Part shown: piece by piece, positions 8,238-17,315 of the stretch
Layout of the letters: the number at the start of each line of letters is the position of its first letter
How positions within the stretch are numbered: position 1 is the first letter of the stretch
NCBI GenBank assembly: GCA_946479015.1
Contig: CAMLEQ010000026.1
Span: forward strand, 1-17,469
Source: an uncultured Gemmatimonadota bacterium
Lineage (GTDB): Bacteria; Gemmatimonadota; Gemmatimonadetes; Gemmatimonadales; Gemmatimonadaceae
Length of the DNA stretch: 17,469 bases
Direction of reading: 5' to 3'
Translations under genes and position numbers: made by a program
The notes under the pieces: generated by a model
Seen by the model: the letters and a program-made list of their open reading frames with translations, nothing else
Database searches by the model: none
What the model was told of the DNA's origin: nothing

Positions 8238-8298
8238 CGAGCGTCGGGATGTGGGCGAATCGGCCACACAAACAGGACACGTGGGGGCGAGAAATCCC

Positions 8299-8685
8299 CT
8301 ATGCGGAGGGCGGTCCCTCGGCCTCGAGATCCTCACCACGGTAGATGCACCCCGAGGTGCACGTCTCGCGCACCGTCACCTGGCACAGCCCCGGCAGCCT
8401 CGGCGCGAGCCGCATCCAGATCCAGCGCGCGAGCACCTCGCTCGTGGGGTTCTCGAGCCCCTCGATCTCGTTGAGGTAGCGGTGGTCCAACTGCTCGTGC
8501 AGCGGCTGGAACGCCTCCTTGAGCGTCGCGAAGTCCATCACCCAGCCGGACTCGGGGTCCACGGCGCCGCGCACGTGAATGGCGATGCGAAACGAGTGAC
8601 CGTGCAGGCGCGCGCACTTGTGCCCTGGCGCGACGTGCGGCAGGCGGTGCGCCGCCTCCACGGTGAACTCCTTGAACAGCTCCAT
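8299..8685 (-). CDS. queD: 6-carboxy-5,6,7,8-tetrahydropterin synthase QueD
   Basis: This encodes 128 residues, the usual size for QueD. The enzyme converts 7,8-dihydroneopterin triphosphate to 6-carboxytetrahydropterin, the second step of queuosine/7-deazaguanine synthesis, in the cytoplasm. The zinc ligands are His13 (AAHRLP) and His28/His30 (LHGHSF). Cys24 is the catalytic thiol in HKCARLHGH, Asp67-His68 (QLDHRYLN) is the catalytic pair, and Glu107 (VTVRETCTS) is the pterin-anchoring residue. [12 protein letters not shown] is the family's standard motif. The start lies three bases after the queE stop, so the two are surely co-transcribed. Confidence 0.96.
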   Translation of the reverse strand: MELFKEFTVEAAHRLPHVAPGHKCARLHGHSFRIAIHVRGAVDPESGWVMDFATLKEAFQPLHEQLDHRYLNEIEGLENPTSEVLARWIWMRLAPRLPGLCQVTVRETCTSGCIYRGEDLEAEGPPSA

Positions 8686-8688
8686 GGT

Positions 8689-9333
8689 CTATCGGATGCC
8701 GAGGATCTTGTGGGTCTGGATGCTCAGGCGCCACCGCGGGTGCGCGAGGCAGTACTCCAGCGCCAGGCGCGTGTTGCGCTCGCGCTCCGGCCCGTCCATC
8801 GGCTGGAGGAGAAAGTGCCGGAAGTCGAGCGACTCGAGCGCCGATGGATCCTCGAGACCGGCTTGAGGGAAGACGAGCTTCAGCTCGTCCCCCGCGCGCA
8901 GCGCGAGCGGTGCTCCCGCCTTGGGGCTCATGCAGATCCAGTCCACTCCCGCGGGGGGCCGAAGCGTGCCGTTGGTCTCGACGGCGATCAGGAAGCCGCG
9001 CGCGTGCAGCGCCTCCACCAGCGCTTCGTCGAGCTGGAGCAGCGGCTCCCCGCCGGTGCAGACCACGAACGGGCGCGCGGACGCCGCGTGCTCGCGCGGC
9101 CAGTGGCTCGCCACCGCAGAGGCGAGCGAGTCCGCCGTGTCGAACCGGCCGCCGCCGTCGCCGTCGGTACCGACGAAGTCGGTGTCGCAGAAGCGGCACA
9201 CGGCCGTCGCGCGGTCGCGCTCGCGCCCCGTCCACAGGTTGCAGCCGGCGAAGCGGCAGAACACGGCGGGACGCCCGACGTTCACTCCCTCTCCCTGCAA
9301 CGTGTAGAAGATCTCCTTCACCGCGTAGCTCAC
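8689..9333 (-). CDS. queE: 7-carboxy-7-deazaguanine synthase QueE (radical SAM)
   Basis: This encodes 214 residues from GTG 9333. The start is set by a GAGGAG seven bases upstream and by the queC stop overlap (GTGA). It begins [13 protein letters not shown], standard for QueE. The enzyme uses a [4Fe-4S] cluster and SAM to rearrange 6-carboxytetrahydropterin to 7-carboxy-7-deazaguanine. The cluster cysteines are C31, C46 and C49, spaced CX14CX2C rather than the classical CX3CX2C; this longer loop is known in a QueE subgroup including Burkholderia. CTGGEPLLQ is the SAM-binding glycine motif, and VETNGT and MSPKAG follow as in the family. Confidence 0.96.
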   Translation of the reverse strand: MSYAVKEIFYTLQGEGVNVGRPAVFCRFAGCNLWTGRERDRATAVCRFCDTDFVGTDGDGGGRFDTADSLASAVASHWPREHAASARPFVVCTGGEPLLQLDEALVEALHARGFLIAVETNGTLRPPAGVDWICMSPKAGAPLALRAGDELKLVFPQAGLEDPSALESLDFRHFLLQPMDGPERERNTRLALEYCLAHPRWRLSIQTHKILGIR

Positions 9334-10049
9334 GCGCCCGCTCCTCGCTTCGCGCGGTACGGCGCGGGATCGGCGATCCCGTTCTCCGCGAAGCCGCGCA
9401 GGCGCAGCAAGCACGCATCGCACTCGCCGCAGGCGGCGCCATCGGGGCCAGGGTCGTAGCAGCTCCGGGTGGCGCCGAGGTCCACGCCGAGCGCCATCGC
9501 CTCGCGGATGATCTCCGCTTTGGTGAGGTGCAGCAGGGGCGCGTGGATCGTGACGCGGAGCTGCCCTTCGACTGCCGCCTTCGTGGCCACGTTCGCCAGC
9601 CGCTCGAAGGCGGCGATGAACTCCGGGCGGCAGTCGGGATAGCCGCTGTAGTCCACGGCGTTCACGCCGAGGAAGATGTCGCCGATCCCGAGCGTCTCCG
9701 CCCACGCGAGCGCGAGGGAGAGGAAGATCGTGTTGCGCGCGGGGACGTACGTCACCGGGATCCCGGCGGCCATTTCGTGTGCGGAGCGGTCCTTGGGGAC
9801 CGGGATGTCCGCCGTGAGCGCGGAGCCGCCGAAGCGCCGGAGGTCGAGGTCGAGCACCACGTGCTGGGCCGCCCCCGCGCTGCGCGCGACCTCCTCGGCG
9901 GCGCGGAGCTCGGCGTCGTGGCGCTGGCCGTAGCGGATCGTGAGCGCGTGCGCCTCGAAGCCGCGAGAGCGGGCGATGGCGAGCGTGGTGGCGGAGTCGA
10001 GGCCGCCGCTCAGAAGGACGACGGCGCGGAGTGGAGTCGGCATGGGCAT
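9330..10049 (-). CDS. queC: 7-cyano-7-deazaguanine synthase QueC
   Basis: This encodes 239 residues from ATG 10049; a second in-frame ATG two codons on (10043) is equally possible, since no strong ribosome-binding site distinguishes them. QueC converts 7-carboxy-7-deazaguanine plus ammonia and ATP to preQ0. The PP-loop SGGLDS is at residues 14-19. The C-terminal zinc site uses C197, C207, C210 and C213 (RSCYDPGP, then [11 protein letters not shown]). It is the first gene of the queC-queE-queD cluster. The preQ0 reductase QueF and the GTP cyclohydrolase that feeds the pathway are not in this window. The frame extends further upstream, but that N-terminus looks non-coding. Confidence 0.96.
   Translation of the reverse strand: MPMPTPLRAVVLLSGGLDSATTLAIARSRGFEAHALTIRYGQRHDAELRAAEEVARSAGAAQHVVLDLDLRRFGGSALTADIPVPKDRSAHEMAAGIPVTYVPARNTIFLSLALAWAETLGIGDIFLGVNAVDYSGYPDCRPEFIAAFERLANVATKAAVEGQLRVTIHAPLLHLTKAEIIREAMALGVDLGATRSCYDPGPDGAACGECDACLLRLRGFAENGIADPAPYRAKRGAGA
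9341..9346 (-). promoter_or_regulatory. Ribosome-binding site of queE
   Basis: GAGGAG on the minus strand lies inside the end of queC, seven bases before GTG 9333. It supports this GTG over the much longer upstream open frame, which runs back through queC. Confidence 0.7.
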
Positions 10050-10167
10050 GTCCGGGAAATATGCCGGCGCGCAACGTGTGGAAGTAGCGTCACCGGGCGA
10101 GCTCGGCTTCCGCGACGGCATCCGCCGGCCGTGTAGGGGGGCTCCAGGCGCGGGGTGTCCCTCAATC

Positions 10168-12171
10168 ATGCGTACTCCACTTTCCTTCGACGCGGCTCGC
10201 GCGCACACGCGGCTCGTAGTGCTCGCGGCGGCCGCGGCGACTGCCCTGGCCATTGCCGCCCAGCCGGCGTTCGCCCAGCAGCAGAGCCTCCCGCCGGAAG
10301 TGGCGGGGGACCCCTCGATCTTCGCCCCGCTCCCGCTCCCGACGCCGAACGAATACCGGATGGCCGACGGGCGCCCGGGACCGAGATACTGGCAGAACCG
10401 CGCCGACTACGACATTCGGGCGACACTCGACACGGCGACGAAGACGCTGCGCGGGCACCTCGTGCTCCGGTACACCAACCACTCGCCGGCCGCGCTCGAT
10501 CACATCTGGCTCCAGCTCGAGCAGAACGCGTTTCGCCCGGACGCGATGAGCCGGCTGCTGCACGGGAGCGACTCGCGCTTCGGTGTCGACCAAGCCGACG
10601 GAGGGGACGTGATCGAGCACGTCCAGCAGCTCGTGGGCAAGAAGCTCGTCGCGCTCGACACGGTGGTGAATGGAACGATGATGCGCGTCGCGCTCGCCGC
10701 ACCGCTGCCGTCGGGGGGAACCGCGACGCTGAACATCGCGTGGCACTTCCAGGTGCCGGTGCACGGGGCGGACCGCATGGGGCGCGATGGCTCGCTCTAC
10801 GAGCTGGCGCAGTGGTATCCGCGCGTGGCCGTCTACGACGACGTGCGCGGTTGGAACACCGACCCGTACCTGGGGCAGGGGGAGTTCTACCTCGAGTACG
10901 GCGACTTCGCCTACGCGGTGACCGTGCCGGCGGGGTACATCGTGGCCGGCACGGGGGTGCTCGACAATCCGAGAGAGGTGCTGACGCCGACGCAGATCGC
11001 GAGACTCGCGAAGGCGGCGAAGTCGGATTCGGTGGTGCGCATCGTCACGAAGGCGGAGCTCGAGAGCGGCGCCGCGCGTCCGCGCGCGACGGGGACGCTC
11101 ACCTGGCGCTTCAGCGCGAAGAACGTGCGCGACGTGGCGTGGGCCGGCGCGCCGGATTACCTGTGGGACGCGTCGTCGTGGAGGGGGATCCTCGCGCAGG
11201 CGTACTACCGCCCCTCCGCCGCCGACCTGTGGAACGACGCGGCGGACCAGGCGCGGATGTCGATCATGGAATACTCGGAGCGCTGGTACCGGTACCCGTA
11301 CCCGCAGATCTCCGCGGTCGAGGGGCCGGTGAGCGGGATGGAGTACCCGATGCTCGCCATGGAGGCGCAGTGGAAGACCCCGCGCGAGCTGTACAACGTG
11401 GTCACGCACGAGATCGGGCACAACTGGTTCCCGATGATCGTCGGCTCGAACGAGCGGCTGCACGGATGGATGGACGAGGGGTTCAACACGTTCATCAACG
11501 CGTTCTCCGAGAACCGGCGCTTCGCCGACCGGCACCCGGAAGTGGAGAACCGCGAGACGACGGAGAAGGGGCTCACGGTGGGAGTGACGGAGCCGGTGGA
11601 CGTGCCGCCGGACCGGATCCCGGGGCAGTTGGTCGGCTACACGCAGTACACGAAGCCTGCGGCGGCGCTGCGTCTGCTGCGCGACGAGATCCTGGGGCCG
11701 GCGGTGTTCGACTCGGCGTTCCGCGCGTACATCGCGCGCTGGGCGTTCAAGCACCCGACGCCGGCGGACTTCTACCGCACCATGGAAGACGTGAGCGGGC
11801 GCCGGCTGGACTGGTTCTGGCGCGAGTTCTTCGTGGACGGCGACCGGTTCGACCAGGGGATCGACACGGCGTTCGTGCGCGTGCAGGGGGCGGACTCGAT
11901 CTTCATCGTGGCCATCGGCAACCACGCGCGCGGGGTGCTGCCGGTGTACCTGCACATCACCTATTCCGACAGCACGACGAGCGACTTCCACGTGCCGGCG
12001 GAGGTGTGGGGGGCGGTGGGGCCGCGCTTCGTGCTCGGCTTCATCGTCAAGGGCAAGCAGGTGGTGAAGCTCGAGCTCGACCCTGACCACCACCTCATCG
12101 ACTCCAATCGCGCGAACGACGTCTGGCACGCGCCGCCGTCGTCCGGCGGTTCGCCGAACGTAGGGTCGTAG
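10168..12171 (+). CDS. Exported M1-family zinc metallopeptidase (aminopeptidase N-like)
   Basis: This encodes 667 residues from ATG 10168; the ribosome-binding site is weak. A signal peptide covers about residues 1-36 and ends AFA|QQ, so the enzyme is periplasmic or secreted. The zinc site HEIGHNW is at 414-420, and the third ligand is Glu437, giving HEXXH-X18-E ([10 protein letters not shown]). The exopeptidase motif, GAMEN in classical members, reads GMEYP at 390-394, as in a subgroup of M1 enzymes. An N-terminal beta domain is visible ([20 protein letters not shown]), and the C-terminal part includes [14 protein letters not shown]. It probably cleaves N-terminal residues from peptides; specificity cannot be read. 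It is a single gene, divergent from queC. Confidence 0.95.
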   Translation: MRTPLSFDAARAHTRLVVLAAAAATALAIAAQPAFAQQQSLPPEVAGDPSIFAPLPLPTPNEYRMADGRPGPRYWQNRADYDIRATLDTATKTLRGHLVLRYTNHSPAALDHIWLQLEQNAFRPDAMSRLLHGSDSRFGVDQADGGDVIEHVQQLVGKKLVALDTVVNGTMMRVALAAPLPSGGTATLNIAWHFQVPVHGADRMGRDGSLYELAQWYPRVAVYDDVRGWNTDPYLGQGEFYLEYGDFAYAVTVPAGYIVAGTGVLDNPREVLTPTQIARLAKAAKSDSVVRIVTKAELESGAARPRATGTLTWRFSAKNVRDVAWAGAPDYLWDASSWRGILAQAYYRPSAADLWNDAADQARMSIMEYSERWYRYPYPQISAVEGPVSGMEYPMLAMEAQWKTPRELYNVVTHEIGHNWFPMIVGSNERLHGWMDEGFNTFINAFSENRRFADRHPEVENRETTEKGLTVGVTEPVDVPPDRIPGQLVGYTQYTKPAAALRLLRDEILGPAVFDSAFRAYIARWAFKHPTPADFYRTMEDVSGRRLDWFWREFFVDGDRFDQGIDTAFVRVQGADSIFIVAIGNHARGVLPVYLHITYSDSTTSDFHVPAEVWGAVGPRFVLGFIVKGKQVVKLELDPDHHLIDSNRANDVWHAPPSSGGSPNVGS

Positions 12172-12252
12172 TAGGCGCGGCTCCTCTCGAGCTCCTCGGC
12201 CGGGCGGCGCTCGCGCGCCTCGGCCGGGGCGAGTTCCGCTCTGGCTCCTCGG

Positions 12253-12280
12253 CCTCGGCGCCGGGGGCCACGCGCCGAGG
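12253..12280 (+). terminator. Hairpin downstream of the M1 peptidase gene
   Basis: Perfect 9-base arms CCTCGGCGC (12253-12261) and GCGCCGAGG (12272-12280) have a 10-base loop and lie 81 bases after the stop. No T-tract follows, and the function as a terminator is inferred from its position between convergent genes. Confidence 0.45.
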
Positions 12281-12298
12281 AAGTCTCTGACGCAGCGA

Positions 12299-12328
12299 GC
12301 CACCGGGTGAACAGCGACACCCGGTGGC
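12299..12328 (-). terminator. Terminator-like hairpin after leuB
   Basis: A perfect 11-bp stem, GCCACCGGGTG (12299-12309) with CACCCGGTGGC (12318-12328), has an 8-base loop. It begins eight bases beyond the leuB stop and could act in both directions between leuB and the M1 gene. No clear T-run follows. Confidence 0.65.
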
Positions 12329-12336
12329 CCATCTCG

Positions 12337-13521
12337 TCATGTCCGGGTCACGGCCGATCCGTCGCTCGGTGCCGTGCCCACCTCGCGACCGAGCACCCGC
12401 GCGACGACGCTCTCCACCACGTCTCCCGTGGTCGCCCCACGCCCCGCCACCGCCACATCCGGTGTGAGCACCCCGGCGGCCACGGTATCCTTCACCGCCT
12501 CCTCCACCACTGTCGCCTCCTCCTCCAACCCCAACGAGTGCCGCAGCAGCAGCGCCGCGCTGAGGATCGTCCCGATCGGGTTCGCCTCCCCTCGCCCCGC
12601 GAGATCCGGTGCCGACCCGTGGATGGGCTCGTAGACCCCCCGCCGCGTCGTACGCCCCGGCTCGGGATCGCCGAGCGAGGCCGATGGCAGCACTCCGATG
12701 GACCCCGCCAGCACCGCCGCTTCGTCGGTGAGGATGTCGCCGAACATGTTCTCGGTCACGATCACGTCGAATCGCGACGGCCGCTGCACGAGATGCATCG
12801 CGCACGAGTCCACGAGCAGGTGATCGAGCATCACATCGGGAAACTCGTCGGCCACGACACGCGTGGCGACGCGTCGCCAGAGACGCGACGTCTCGAGCAC
12901 GTTGGCCTTGTCCACGGAGGTCAGCCGCCCGCGCCGCTCGCGCGCCAGCGCGGCGGCCACGCGCACCACGCGCACGATCTCCCGCTCGTGGTACGCGCAC
13001 AGGTCGCTGGCCTGCTCTCCCGCTTCGTGCCGCTCGTGCGTCTTCGATCCGAAATAGATCCCACCGGTGAGCTCGCGGACCACGAGGAGGTCCACGCCAT
13101 CCAGCCGTTCGGGGCGCAGCGGCGACGCATGGTACAGCGCGGGGAGCGGCGCCACGGGACGCAGGTTGGCGAACAGCCCGAGCGTCCGGCGCAGCGCGAG
13201 GAGCCCCTGCTCGGGACGGACCGCCGCCGAGGGATCGTCCCACTTGGGGCCGCCCACGGCGCCGAGCAGCACGGCGTCCGCCGCCGCGCACTCGGCGCGC
13301 GTGGCGGCGGGGAAGGGATCACCAACCGCGTCGATGGCCGCGCCGCCGATGAGCGCCTCGCGAAACCGGAACCGCACCGCGAACCGCTCGGCCACGGCCT
13401 CGAGCACCCGCCGGGCTGCGTCGGTCACCTCGGGGCCGATGCCGTCGCCGGAGAGGAGCGCGATGGTCGCGTCGCGCACGCTCGCATCGCGCGCGCCACT
13501 ATCATGGCAATGCGCGCTCAT
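12337..13521 (-). CDS. leuB: 3-isopropylmalate dehydrogenase LeuB
   Basis: This encodes 394 residues from ATG 13521, which overlaps the leuD stop as ATGA and has GGAGG four bases upstream. LeuB oxidatively decarboxylates 3-isopropylmalate with NAD+ to 2-oxoisocaproate. Family motifs in order are [70 protein letters not shown] and [13 protein letters not shown]. All are intact, giving the substrate-binding, Mg and NAD sites. The protein is about 30 residues longer than usual because of an N-terminal extension before IALLSGDG. It is the last gene of the leu operon, with a terminator-like hairpin just beyond. Confidence 0.97.
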   Translation of the reverse strand: MSAHCHDSGARDASVRDATIALLSGDGIGPEVTDAARRVLEAVAERFAVRFRFREALIGGAAIDAVGDPFPAATRAECAAADAVLLGAVGGPKWDDPSAAVRPEQGLLALRRTLGLFANLRPVAPLPALYHASPLRPERLDGVDLLVVRELTGGIYFGSKTHERHEAGEQASDLCAYHEREIVRVVRVAAALARERRGRLTSVDKANVLETSRLWRRVATRVVADEFPDVMLDHLLVDSCAMHLVQRPSRFDVIVTENMFGDILTDEAAVLAGSIGVLPSASLGDPEPGRTTRRGVYEPIHGSAPDLAGRGEANPIGTILSAALLLRHSLGLEEEATVVEEAVKDTVAAGVLTPDVAVAGRGATTGDVVESVVARVLGREVGTAPSDGSAVTRT

Positions 13522-14168
13522 GCGACCTCCGGTCGCGCCGCGCTGCCGGCGCCGAGCGTGGACAGGTCGCTCTCCCGGCCACCCTCGTACGCCGCGATGT
13601 CGTCGACCGCTTCGAGGAGAAATCCCAGCTCGTCCACCCCGTGCAGCAGGCAATGGCGCGCGAACGGAGGCACGGGAAACTGGACCACCCGTCCGTCGGG
13701 GATCGTCAGGGTCCGTGCCTCGAGATCGATGTGCACCCTGTCGGCAGTGCTCCGACCGGGCGCGAGCAGCGCGGCGGCGATCTCCGGTGAAACCTGGATG
13801 GGCAGGAGCCCGTTTCCGAGCGCGTTCGCTCGGAAGATGTCGGCGAACTCGGTGCTCACCACGGCGCGGAACCCGGCATCGACGAGCGCCCACACGGCGT
13901 GCTCGCGCGAGGAGCCGCAGCCGAAGTTCCGCCCCGCCACGAGCACGCGCGCCTCGTGCAGCTCCGAGCGGTTGAGCGCGAAGTCGGGGTCGGGGGTGCC
14001 ATCGGCACGGTAACGCCGGTCGTGGAAGGCGTGCGGGCCGAGCCCCGCGCGCGCGGTGGTGGTGAGAAAGCGCGCGGGGATGATCTGGTCGGTGTCGATG
14101 TCGTCGATGGGGATCGCCACGTACGACGATTCGAAGGTCCACGAGCGTGGATCCGCGGTATCGGTCAT
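13518..14168 (-). CDS. leuD: 3-isopropylmalate dehydratase small subunit LeuD
   Basis: This encodes 216 residues from ATG 14168 (ATGA overlap with leuC), with GGAG eight bases upstream. LeuD pairs with LeuC to isomerise 2-isopropylmalate to 3-isopropylmalate. It is recognised by [16 protein letters not shown] near the N-terminus, [15 protein letters not shown], and [17 protein letters not shown]. The length is near the bacterial norm of about 200. The last 20 or so residues (after the [10 protein letters not shown] stretch) are low-complexity and probably disordered. The following leuB starts inside its stop codon. Confidence 0.97.
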   Translation of the reverse strand: MTDTADPRSWTFESSYVAIPIDDIDTDQIIPARFLTTTARAGLGPHAFHDRRYRADGTPDPDFALNRSELHEARVLVAGRNFGCGSSREHAVWALVDAGFRAVVSTEFADIFRANALGNGLLPIQVSPEIAAALLAPGRSTADRVHIDLEARTLTIPDGRVVQFPVPPFARHCLLHGVDELGFLLEAVDDIAAYEGGRESDLSTLGAGSAARPEVA

Positions 14169-15622
14169 GCAGTCGCTCCGATGAAGTGTCTGGGGTCGGC
14201 GATCGCGCCGGCCACGGCGGCAGCCGCCGCGGTGACCGGGCTCGCGAGCAGCGTGCGCCCGCCGCTCCCCTGCCGACCCTCGAAGTTGCGGTTGCTGGTG
14301 GACACGGCGAGCTGCCCCGGACGCAGGCGGTCGTCGTTCATGGCGATGCACATGGAGCAGCCGGCCTCGCGCCACTCGGCGCCGGCTTCCGTGAACACGC
14401 GGTCGAGTCCCTCGGCCTCGGCGGCGCGCTTCACCTGCTGCGATCCGGGCACCACGAGCATCCGGACCCCCGCGGCGACGCGCCGGCCGCGCAGCACGCG
14501 GGCGGCGGCGCGCAGGTCGGAGAGCCGGGAGTTGGTGCAGCTTCCCAGGAACACGACATTCACGGGCGTGCCGAGCAGGGGCTGTCCGGGGACGAGGCGC
14601 ATGTACTCGAGCGCCCGGCGCGCGGTCGCGCGCTCCGCCGCATCGGCGAGGCGCGCGGGGTCGGGGACGCGCTCGGTGATGGGGACGGCGGTGGCCGGCG
14701 TGGTGCCATAGGTGATCATCGGCGCGAGGGCGCTCGCGTCGAGCGTCATCCGGCGGTCGTACGCGGCGCCGGCGTCGGTGCCGAGCGCGCGCCAGCGGCG
14801 GACGGCCGCATCCCACGCGGCGCCGCGCGGCGCGTGCGGGCGCCCAGCGAGATACTCGATGGTGGTGTCGTCCGGCGCGATCATCCCGGCGCGCGCGCCG
14901 GCCTCGATGGACATGTTGCAGATGGTCATGCGCTCCTCCATGGAGAGGGCGCGGACGGCGCTGCCGGAGTACTCGATCACGTGCCCCGTGCCCCCCGCCA
15001 CGCCGATGCGCGCGATCACCGCCAGGATGAGATCCTTGGCGCTCACGCCCGGAGGGAGGGTGCCGTCGATGCGCACTTCCATGGTGCGCGGGCGTGTCTG
15101 GAGGAGGCACTGCGTGGCGAGCACGTGCGCCACCTGCGAGGTGCCGATGCCGAAGGCCAGCGCGCCGAAGGCGCCGTGCGTGCTCGTGTGACTGTCGCCG
15201 CACACGATGGTGGCGCCGGGGCGGGTGAGCCCGAGCTCGGGCCCGATCACGTGCACGATCCCCTGGTGCGCATCGCCGAGCGGAAGGAGCGGAACGCCGA
15301 ACTCCTCACAGTTGCGCGCGAGCTGCTCGAGCTGTGCGCGCGCGGCGCCGTCGAGCACGGGGAGCGAGGCGAGACCGCCGTGTCCCATGCCGGGAGTGGT
15401 GGGGGTGGTGTGGTCCATGGTGGCGATGGTGCGGTGCGGCGCGCGCACGCCGAGCCCGCGCTCGCGCAGCGCGGTGAACGCCTGCGCGGAGGTCACCTCG
15501 TGCACCAGGTGCAGGTCCACGTAGAGAATCGCGGGCGTGGCGTCGGTAGCCGGGCGCACCACGTGCGCATCCCACACCTTGTCGAACAGGGTGCGCGGCT
15601 GGCGCGGTATGCGGTCGTTCAT
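14165..15622 (-). CDS. leuC: 3-isopropylmalate dehydratase large subunit LeuC
   Basis: This encodes 485 residues from ATG 15622, overlapping the leuA stop (ATGA), with GGAGG ten bases before the ATG. It is the catalytic subunit of isopropylmalate isomerase, holding a [4Fe-4S] cluster on C362 (GSCTNSR), C422 and C425 (AGCSMC), the same 60- and 3-residue spacing as E. coli LeuC. Other family motifs are [54 protein letters not shown] and [12 protein letters not shown]. It is of normal length. Together with LeuD it forms the cytoplasmic heterodimer. Confidence 0.97.
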   Translation of the reverse strand: MNDRIPRQPRTLFDKVWDAHVVRPATDATPAILYVDLHLVHEVTSAQAFTALRERGLGVRAPHRTIATMDHTTPTTPGMGHGGLASLPVLDGAARAQLEQLARNCEEFGVPLLPLGDAHQGIVHVIGPELGLTRPGATIVCGDSHTSTHGAFGALAFGIGTSQVAHVLATQCLLQTRPRTMEVRIDGTLPPGVSAKDLILAVIARIGVAGGTGHVIEYSGSAVRALSMEERMTICNMSIEAGARAGMIAPDDTTIEYLAGRPHAPRGAAWDAAVRRWRALGTDAGAAYDRRMTLDASALAPMITYGTTPATAVPITERVPDPARLADAAERATARRALEYMRLVPGQPLLGTPVNVVFLGSCTNSRLSDLRAAARVLRGRRVAAGVRMLVVPGSQQVKRAAEAEGLDRVFTEAGAEWREAGCSMCIAMNDDRLRPGQLAVSTSNRNFEGRQGSGGRTLLASPVTAAAAAVAGAIADPRHFIGATA

Positions 15623-16881
15623 TCGCGCACCTCCGGGGCGGCGCCCTCGTGCTCGGCCCGCACATCGGCGACGAGCCGCAGGAGCCCGCGCTCGTCCACG
15701 TGTTTCGCCGCGTCGGCCAGGGCCTTGAAGCGCTCGAACACGCAGGCGAGCGTCGCGTCGTCGAGCTCGTGCCCGAGGGCGCGCAGCCGCTCGCGGAGCG
15801 CGAGGCGACCGGAGTGCTTACCAAGAACGAGCGTCGTGCCGTCGACGCCCACGGACTCGGGGTTCATGATCTCGTAAGTCTCCCGCCGGCGGATGACGCC
15901 GGCCTGGTGGATCCCCGACTCGTGCGCGAAGGCGTTGGTGCCCACCACCGCCTTGTTCGGGGGAACGGCGACGCGCGCGCAGTCGGCGACGACGCGTGAG
16001 GCGCGCGCGAGCTCGCGCGTGTCGACGCCGGTGTCCACGCGGAAGCGATCGTGCCGCGTGCGCAGCGCCATCACGACCTCCTCGAGCGCGGCGTTCCCGG
16101 CGCGCTCGCCGAGTCCGTTCACCGTGCACTCCACCTGCCGCGCGCCGGCGCGCACGCCGGCGAGGGAGTTGGCCACCGCGAGGCCGAGGTCGTCGTGGCA
16201 GTGCGTGGAGACCACCGTGTGCGTGCCGGCCGCGAGCTCGCACACGCGCGCGATGAGCGCGGCGTAGTCGTCGGGAACGGCGTAGCCCACGGTGTCGGGG
16301 ATGTTGAGCGTGGTGGCGCCCGCGTCGACGGCGACGGCGAGCACTTCGAGCAGGAAGGCCGGGTCGGAGCGCGTGGCGTCCTCGGGGGAGAACTCGACAT
16401 CGTCCGCGAGCGCGCGGGCGTGCGCGACGGCGTCGGACACGCGCGCGATCGCTTCCTCTCGCGTCATCCGCAGCTTGTGCGCGAGGTGGATGTCGGAGGT
16501 GGCGAGGAAGAGATGGATACGCCGCCGGCGCGCGGGCGCGATGGCCGCGGCGCACGTGTCGATGTCGGCCTCGGTGGCGCGGGCGAGCGCGCAGATCACG
16601 GGTCCGTCGTCCCCTCCCACTTCCGTTGCGATCGCCGCCACCGCGTCGCGGTCGCCGCGCGACGCGGCGGGGACGCCGGCCTCGAGCACATCCACGCGCA
16701 GTCGCGCGAGCTGTCGCGCGACCGCGAGCTTCTCGGCGCGCGTCATCGTGCAGCCGGGTGCCTGCTCGCCATCACGGAGCGTGGTGTCGAAGATGCGAAC
16801 GCGCTCGGCGGGCGCGGGAGCGGAAGGGGCGGACGGTGCCTGTTCGTCGTCGCTCGTGTGTTCGGTCGTCGGGTCGATCAT
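15619..16881 (-). CDS. leuA: 2-isopropylmalate synthase LeuA, short form without the C-terminal regulatory domain
   Basis: This encodes 420 residues from ATG 16881. LeuA condenses acetyl-CoA with 2-oxoisovalerate, the committed step of leucine synthesis. The catalytic barrel begins [10 protein letters not shown] (31-40; R36 and metal ligand D37). Metal ligands H227 and H229 lie in [14 protein letters not shown], followed by [15 protein letters not shown] and [11 protein letters not shown]. The linker subdomains end with [15 protein letters not shown] and LADAAKHVD. The protein stops where the leucine-binding domain of about 120 residues starts in E. coli LeuA. The first 27 residues are a Pro/Ala/Ser-rich extension. 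Paralogues such as homocitrate or citramalate synthase are less likely given the leuCDB neighbours. Confidence 0.93.
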   Translation of the reverse strand: MIDPTTEHTSDDEQAPSAPSAPAPAERVRIFDTTLRDGEQAPGCTMTRAEKLAVARQLARLRVDVLEAGVPAASRGDRDAVAAIATEVGGDDGPVICALARATEADIDTCAAAIAPARRRRIHLFLATSDIHLAHKLRMTREEAIARVSDAVAHARALADDVEFSPEDATRSDPAFLLEVLAVAVDAGATTLNIPDTVGYAVPDDYAALIARVCELAAGTHTVVSTHCHDDLGLAVANSLAGVRAGARQVECTVNGLGERAGNAALEEVVMALRTRHDRFRVDTGVDTRELARASRVVADCARVAVPPNKAVVGTNAFAHESGIHQAGVIRRRETYEIMNPESVGVDGTTLVLGKHSGRLALRERLRALGHELDDATLACVFERFKALADAAKHVDERGLLRLVADVRAEHEGAAPEVRE

Positions 16882-16885
16882 CACG

Positions 16886-16892
16886 CCTCCCC
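16886..16892 (-). promoter_or_regulatory. Ribosome-binding site of leuA
   Basis: GGGGAGG on the minus strand lies four bases before ATG 16881. It sets the start, since the frame stays open upstream to 17163 with an Arg/Pro-rich, non-protein-like translation. Confidence 0.75.
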
Positions 16893-17165
16893 ATCGGCTT
16901 GCGACACCGCCGTGTCGGATCGCGGTGGGCGCGGCGCGTCGACGGGGCGACGGATGCCTGGCTGCTCCGCCCTCGGGCGAGGAGGGCGGGGCTCGACGCG
17001 CCGGTGCGCGTCGTGGTCGTGCGGCGACCGCATGTCGCCATTGGGATGTGTGGACATCTGGGCCTGTGCAGGTGAAGGGTGAAGGACTCACCACGGCACG
17101 ACCGCATCGATGTCGAGCGGCGGATCCCACGGGGCGCGCGGGCGCGAGCGGGCCACGATGCAAAC
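16893..17165 (-). other. Long untranslated region between the leu attenuator and leuA
   Basis: Leader terminator and leuA are separated by 284 bases in which I see no convincing gene. The main content is a nested inverted repeat (16932-17003, listed separately). There is also a small hairpin, GGCGAC (17023-17028) with GTCGCC (17034-17039), and another, GATGT/ACATC, near 17045-17058. Open frames here translate to Arg/Pro-rich sequence in all phases I checked. Confidence 0.5.
16932..17003. repeat. Nested inverted repeat in the leuA 5' untranslated region
   Basis: Outer arms of 11 perfect bases, CGGCGCGTCGA (16932-16942) and TCGACGCGCCG (16993-17003), enclose an inner 8-bp stem, CCGCCCTC (16967-16974) with GAGGGCGG (16982-16989), with a 7-base loop. 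In leu mRNA this would form a stable extended hairpin starting about 50 bases before the leuA ribosome-binding site. It is not part of the attenuator, and no function is assigned. Confidence 0.6.
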
Positions 17166-17196
17166 GGCCCCTCCCACACCACGTGCGGGAGGGGCC
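17166..17196 (-). terminator. Attenuator terminator hairpin of the leu operon
   Basis: Perfect 10-bp arms, GGCCCCTCCC and GGGAGGGGCC, have an 11-base loop. The hairpin lies 21 bases past the leader-peptide stop and well before leuA. It is followed on the minus strand by only a short T-run (GTTTG). Its 5' arm contains CCCTCCC, which can instead pair with GGGAGGG inside the leader ORF, as expected for a conditional terminator. Confidence 0.75.
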
Positions 17197-17236
17197 ATTC
17201 GACAGCGGAGCGCCGCGCTACTCGGTCCGCCCTCCC
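17187..17236 (-). promoter_or_regulatory. Antiterminator pairing of the leu attenuator
   Basis: RNA segment GGGAGGG (17236 to 17230), near the end of the leader ORF, is complementary over seven bases to CCCTCCC (17193 to 17187), the 5' arm of the terminator. Forming this pair would prevent the terminator hairpin. The competing 1:2 hairpin is CTCGGTC (17259 to 17253) with GACCGAG (17227 to 17221), which encloses the GGGAGGG segment. Confidence 0.6.
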
Positions 17237-17307
17237 AAGCACGAAAGCCCCCGACCGAGCTGCAGGCCGAGGGCGTTGGTAAGGAGGAGGACCGCGCGAA
17301 GTTGCAT
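17218..17307 (-). CDS. leuL: Leucine-rich leader peptide of the leu operon
   Basis: This encodes 29 residues, starting MQLRAVLLL and ending in TAG. Nine codons are leucine: three consecutive (CTC CTC CTT, codons 7-9), plus codons 3, 13, 15, 17, 21 and 24. Three are CTT and one is TTG, which look uncommon in the neighbouring genes. Such a peptide acts as a leucine sensor: when charged leucyl-tRNA is scarce the ribosome stalls, the antiterminator forms and leuACDB is transcribed. Codons 13-17 lie right before or over segment 1 of the leader hairpin, where a stall would free the antiterminator. A GGAG lies three bases before the ATG. The frame is open further upstream, but that part does not look like a leader. 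Confidence 0.8.
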   Translation of the reverse strand: MQLRAVLLLTNALGLQLGRGLSCLGGRTE

Positions 17308-17315
17308 GGGCTCCA

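Noticed and set aside
7921..8280. 119-codon minus-strand frame overlapping the small gene after queD
   Set aside because: Arg/Pro/His-rich translation in a shifted frame of the better candidate at 7947-8237.
8238..10167. preQ1 riboswitch near the que genes
   Set aside because: The upstream region of queC has no recognisable preQ1 aptamer pattern, and no A-rich tail was seen.
10162..12303. 713-codon minus-strand frame opposite the M1 peptidase
   Set aside because: Low-complexity Arg/Val/His-rich sequence; the plus-strand M1 enzyme has all catalytic motifs.
16882..17163. N-terminal extension of leuA to 17163
   Set aside because: The added residues are Arg/Pro-rich without homology, and a strong GGGGAGG lies four bases before ATG 16881.
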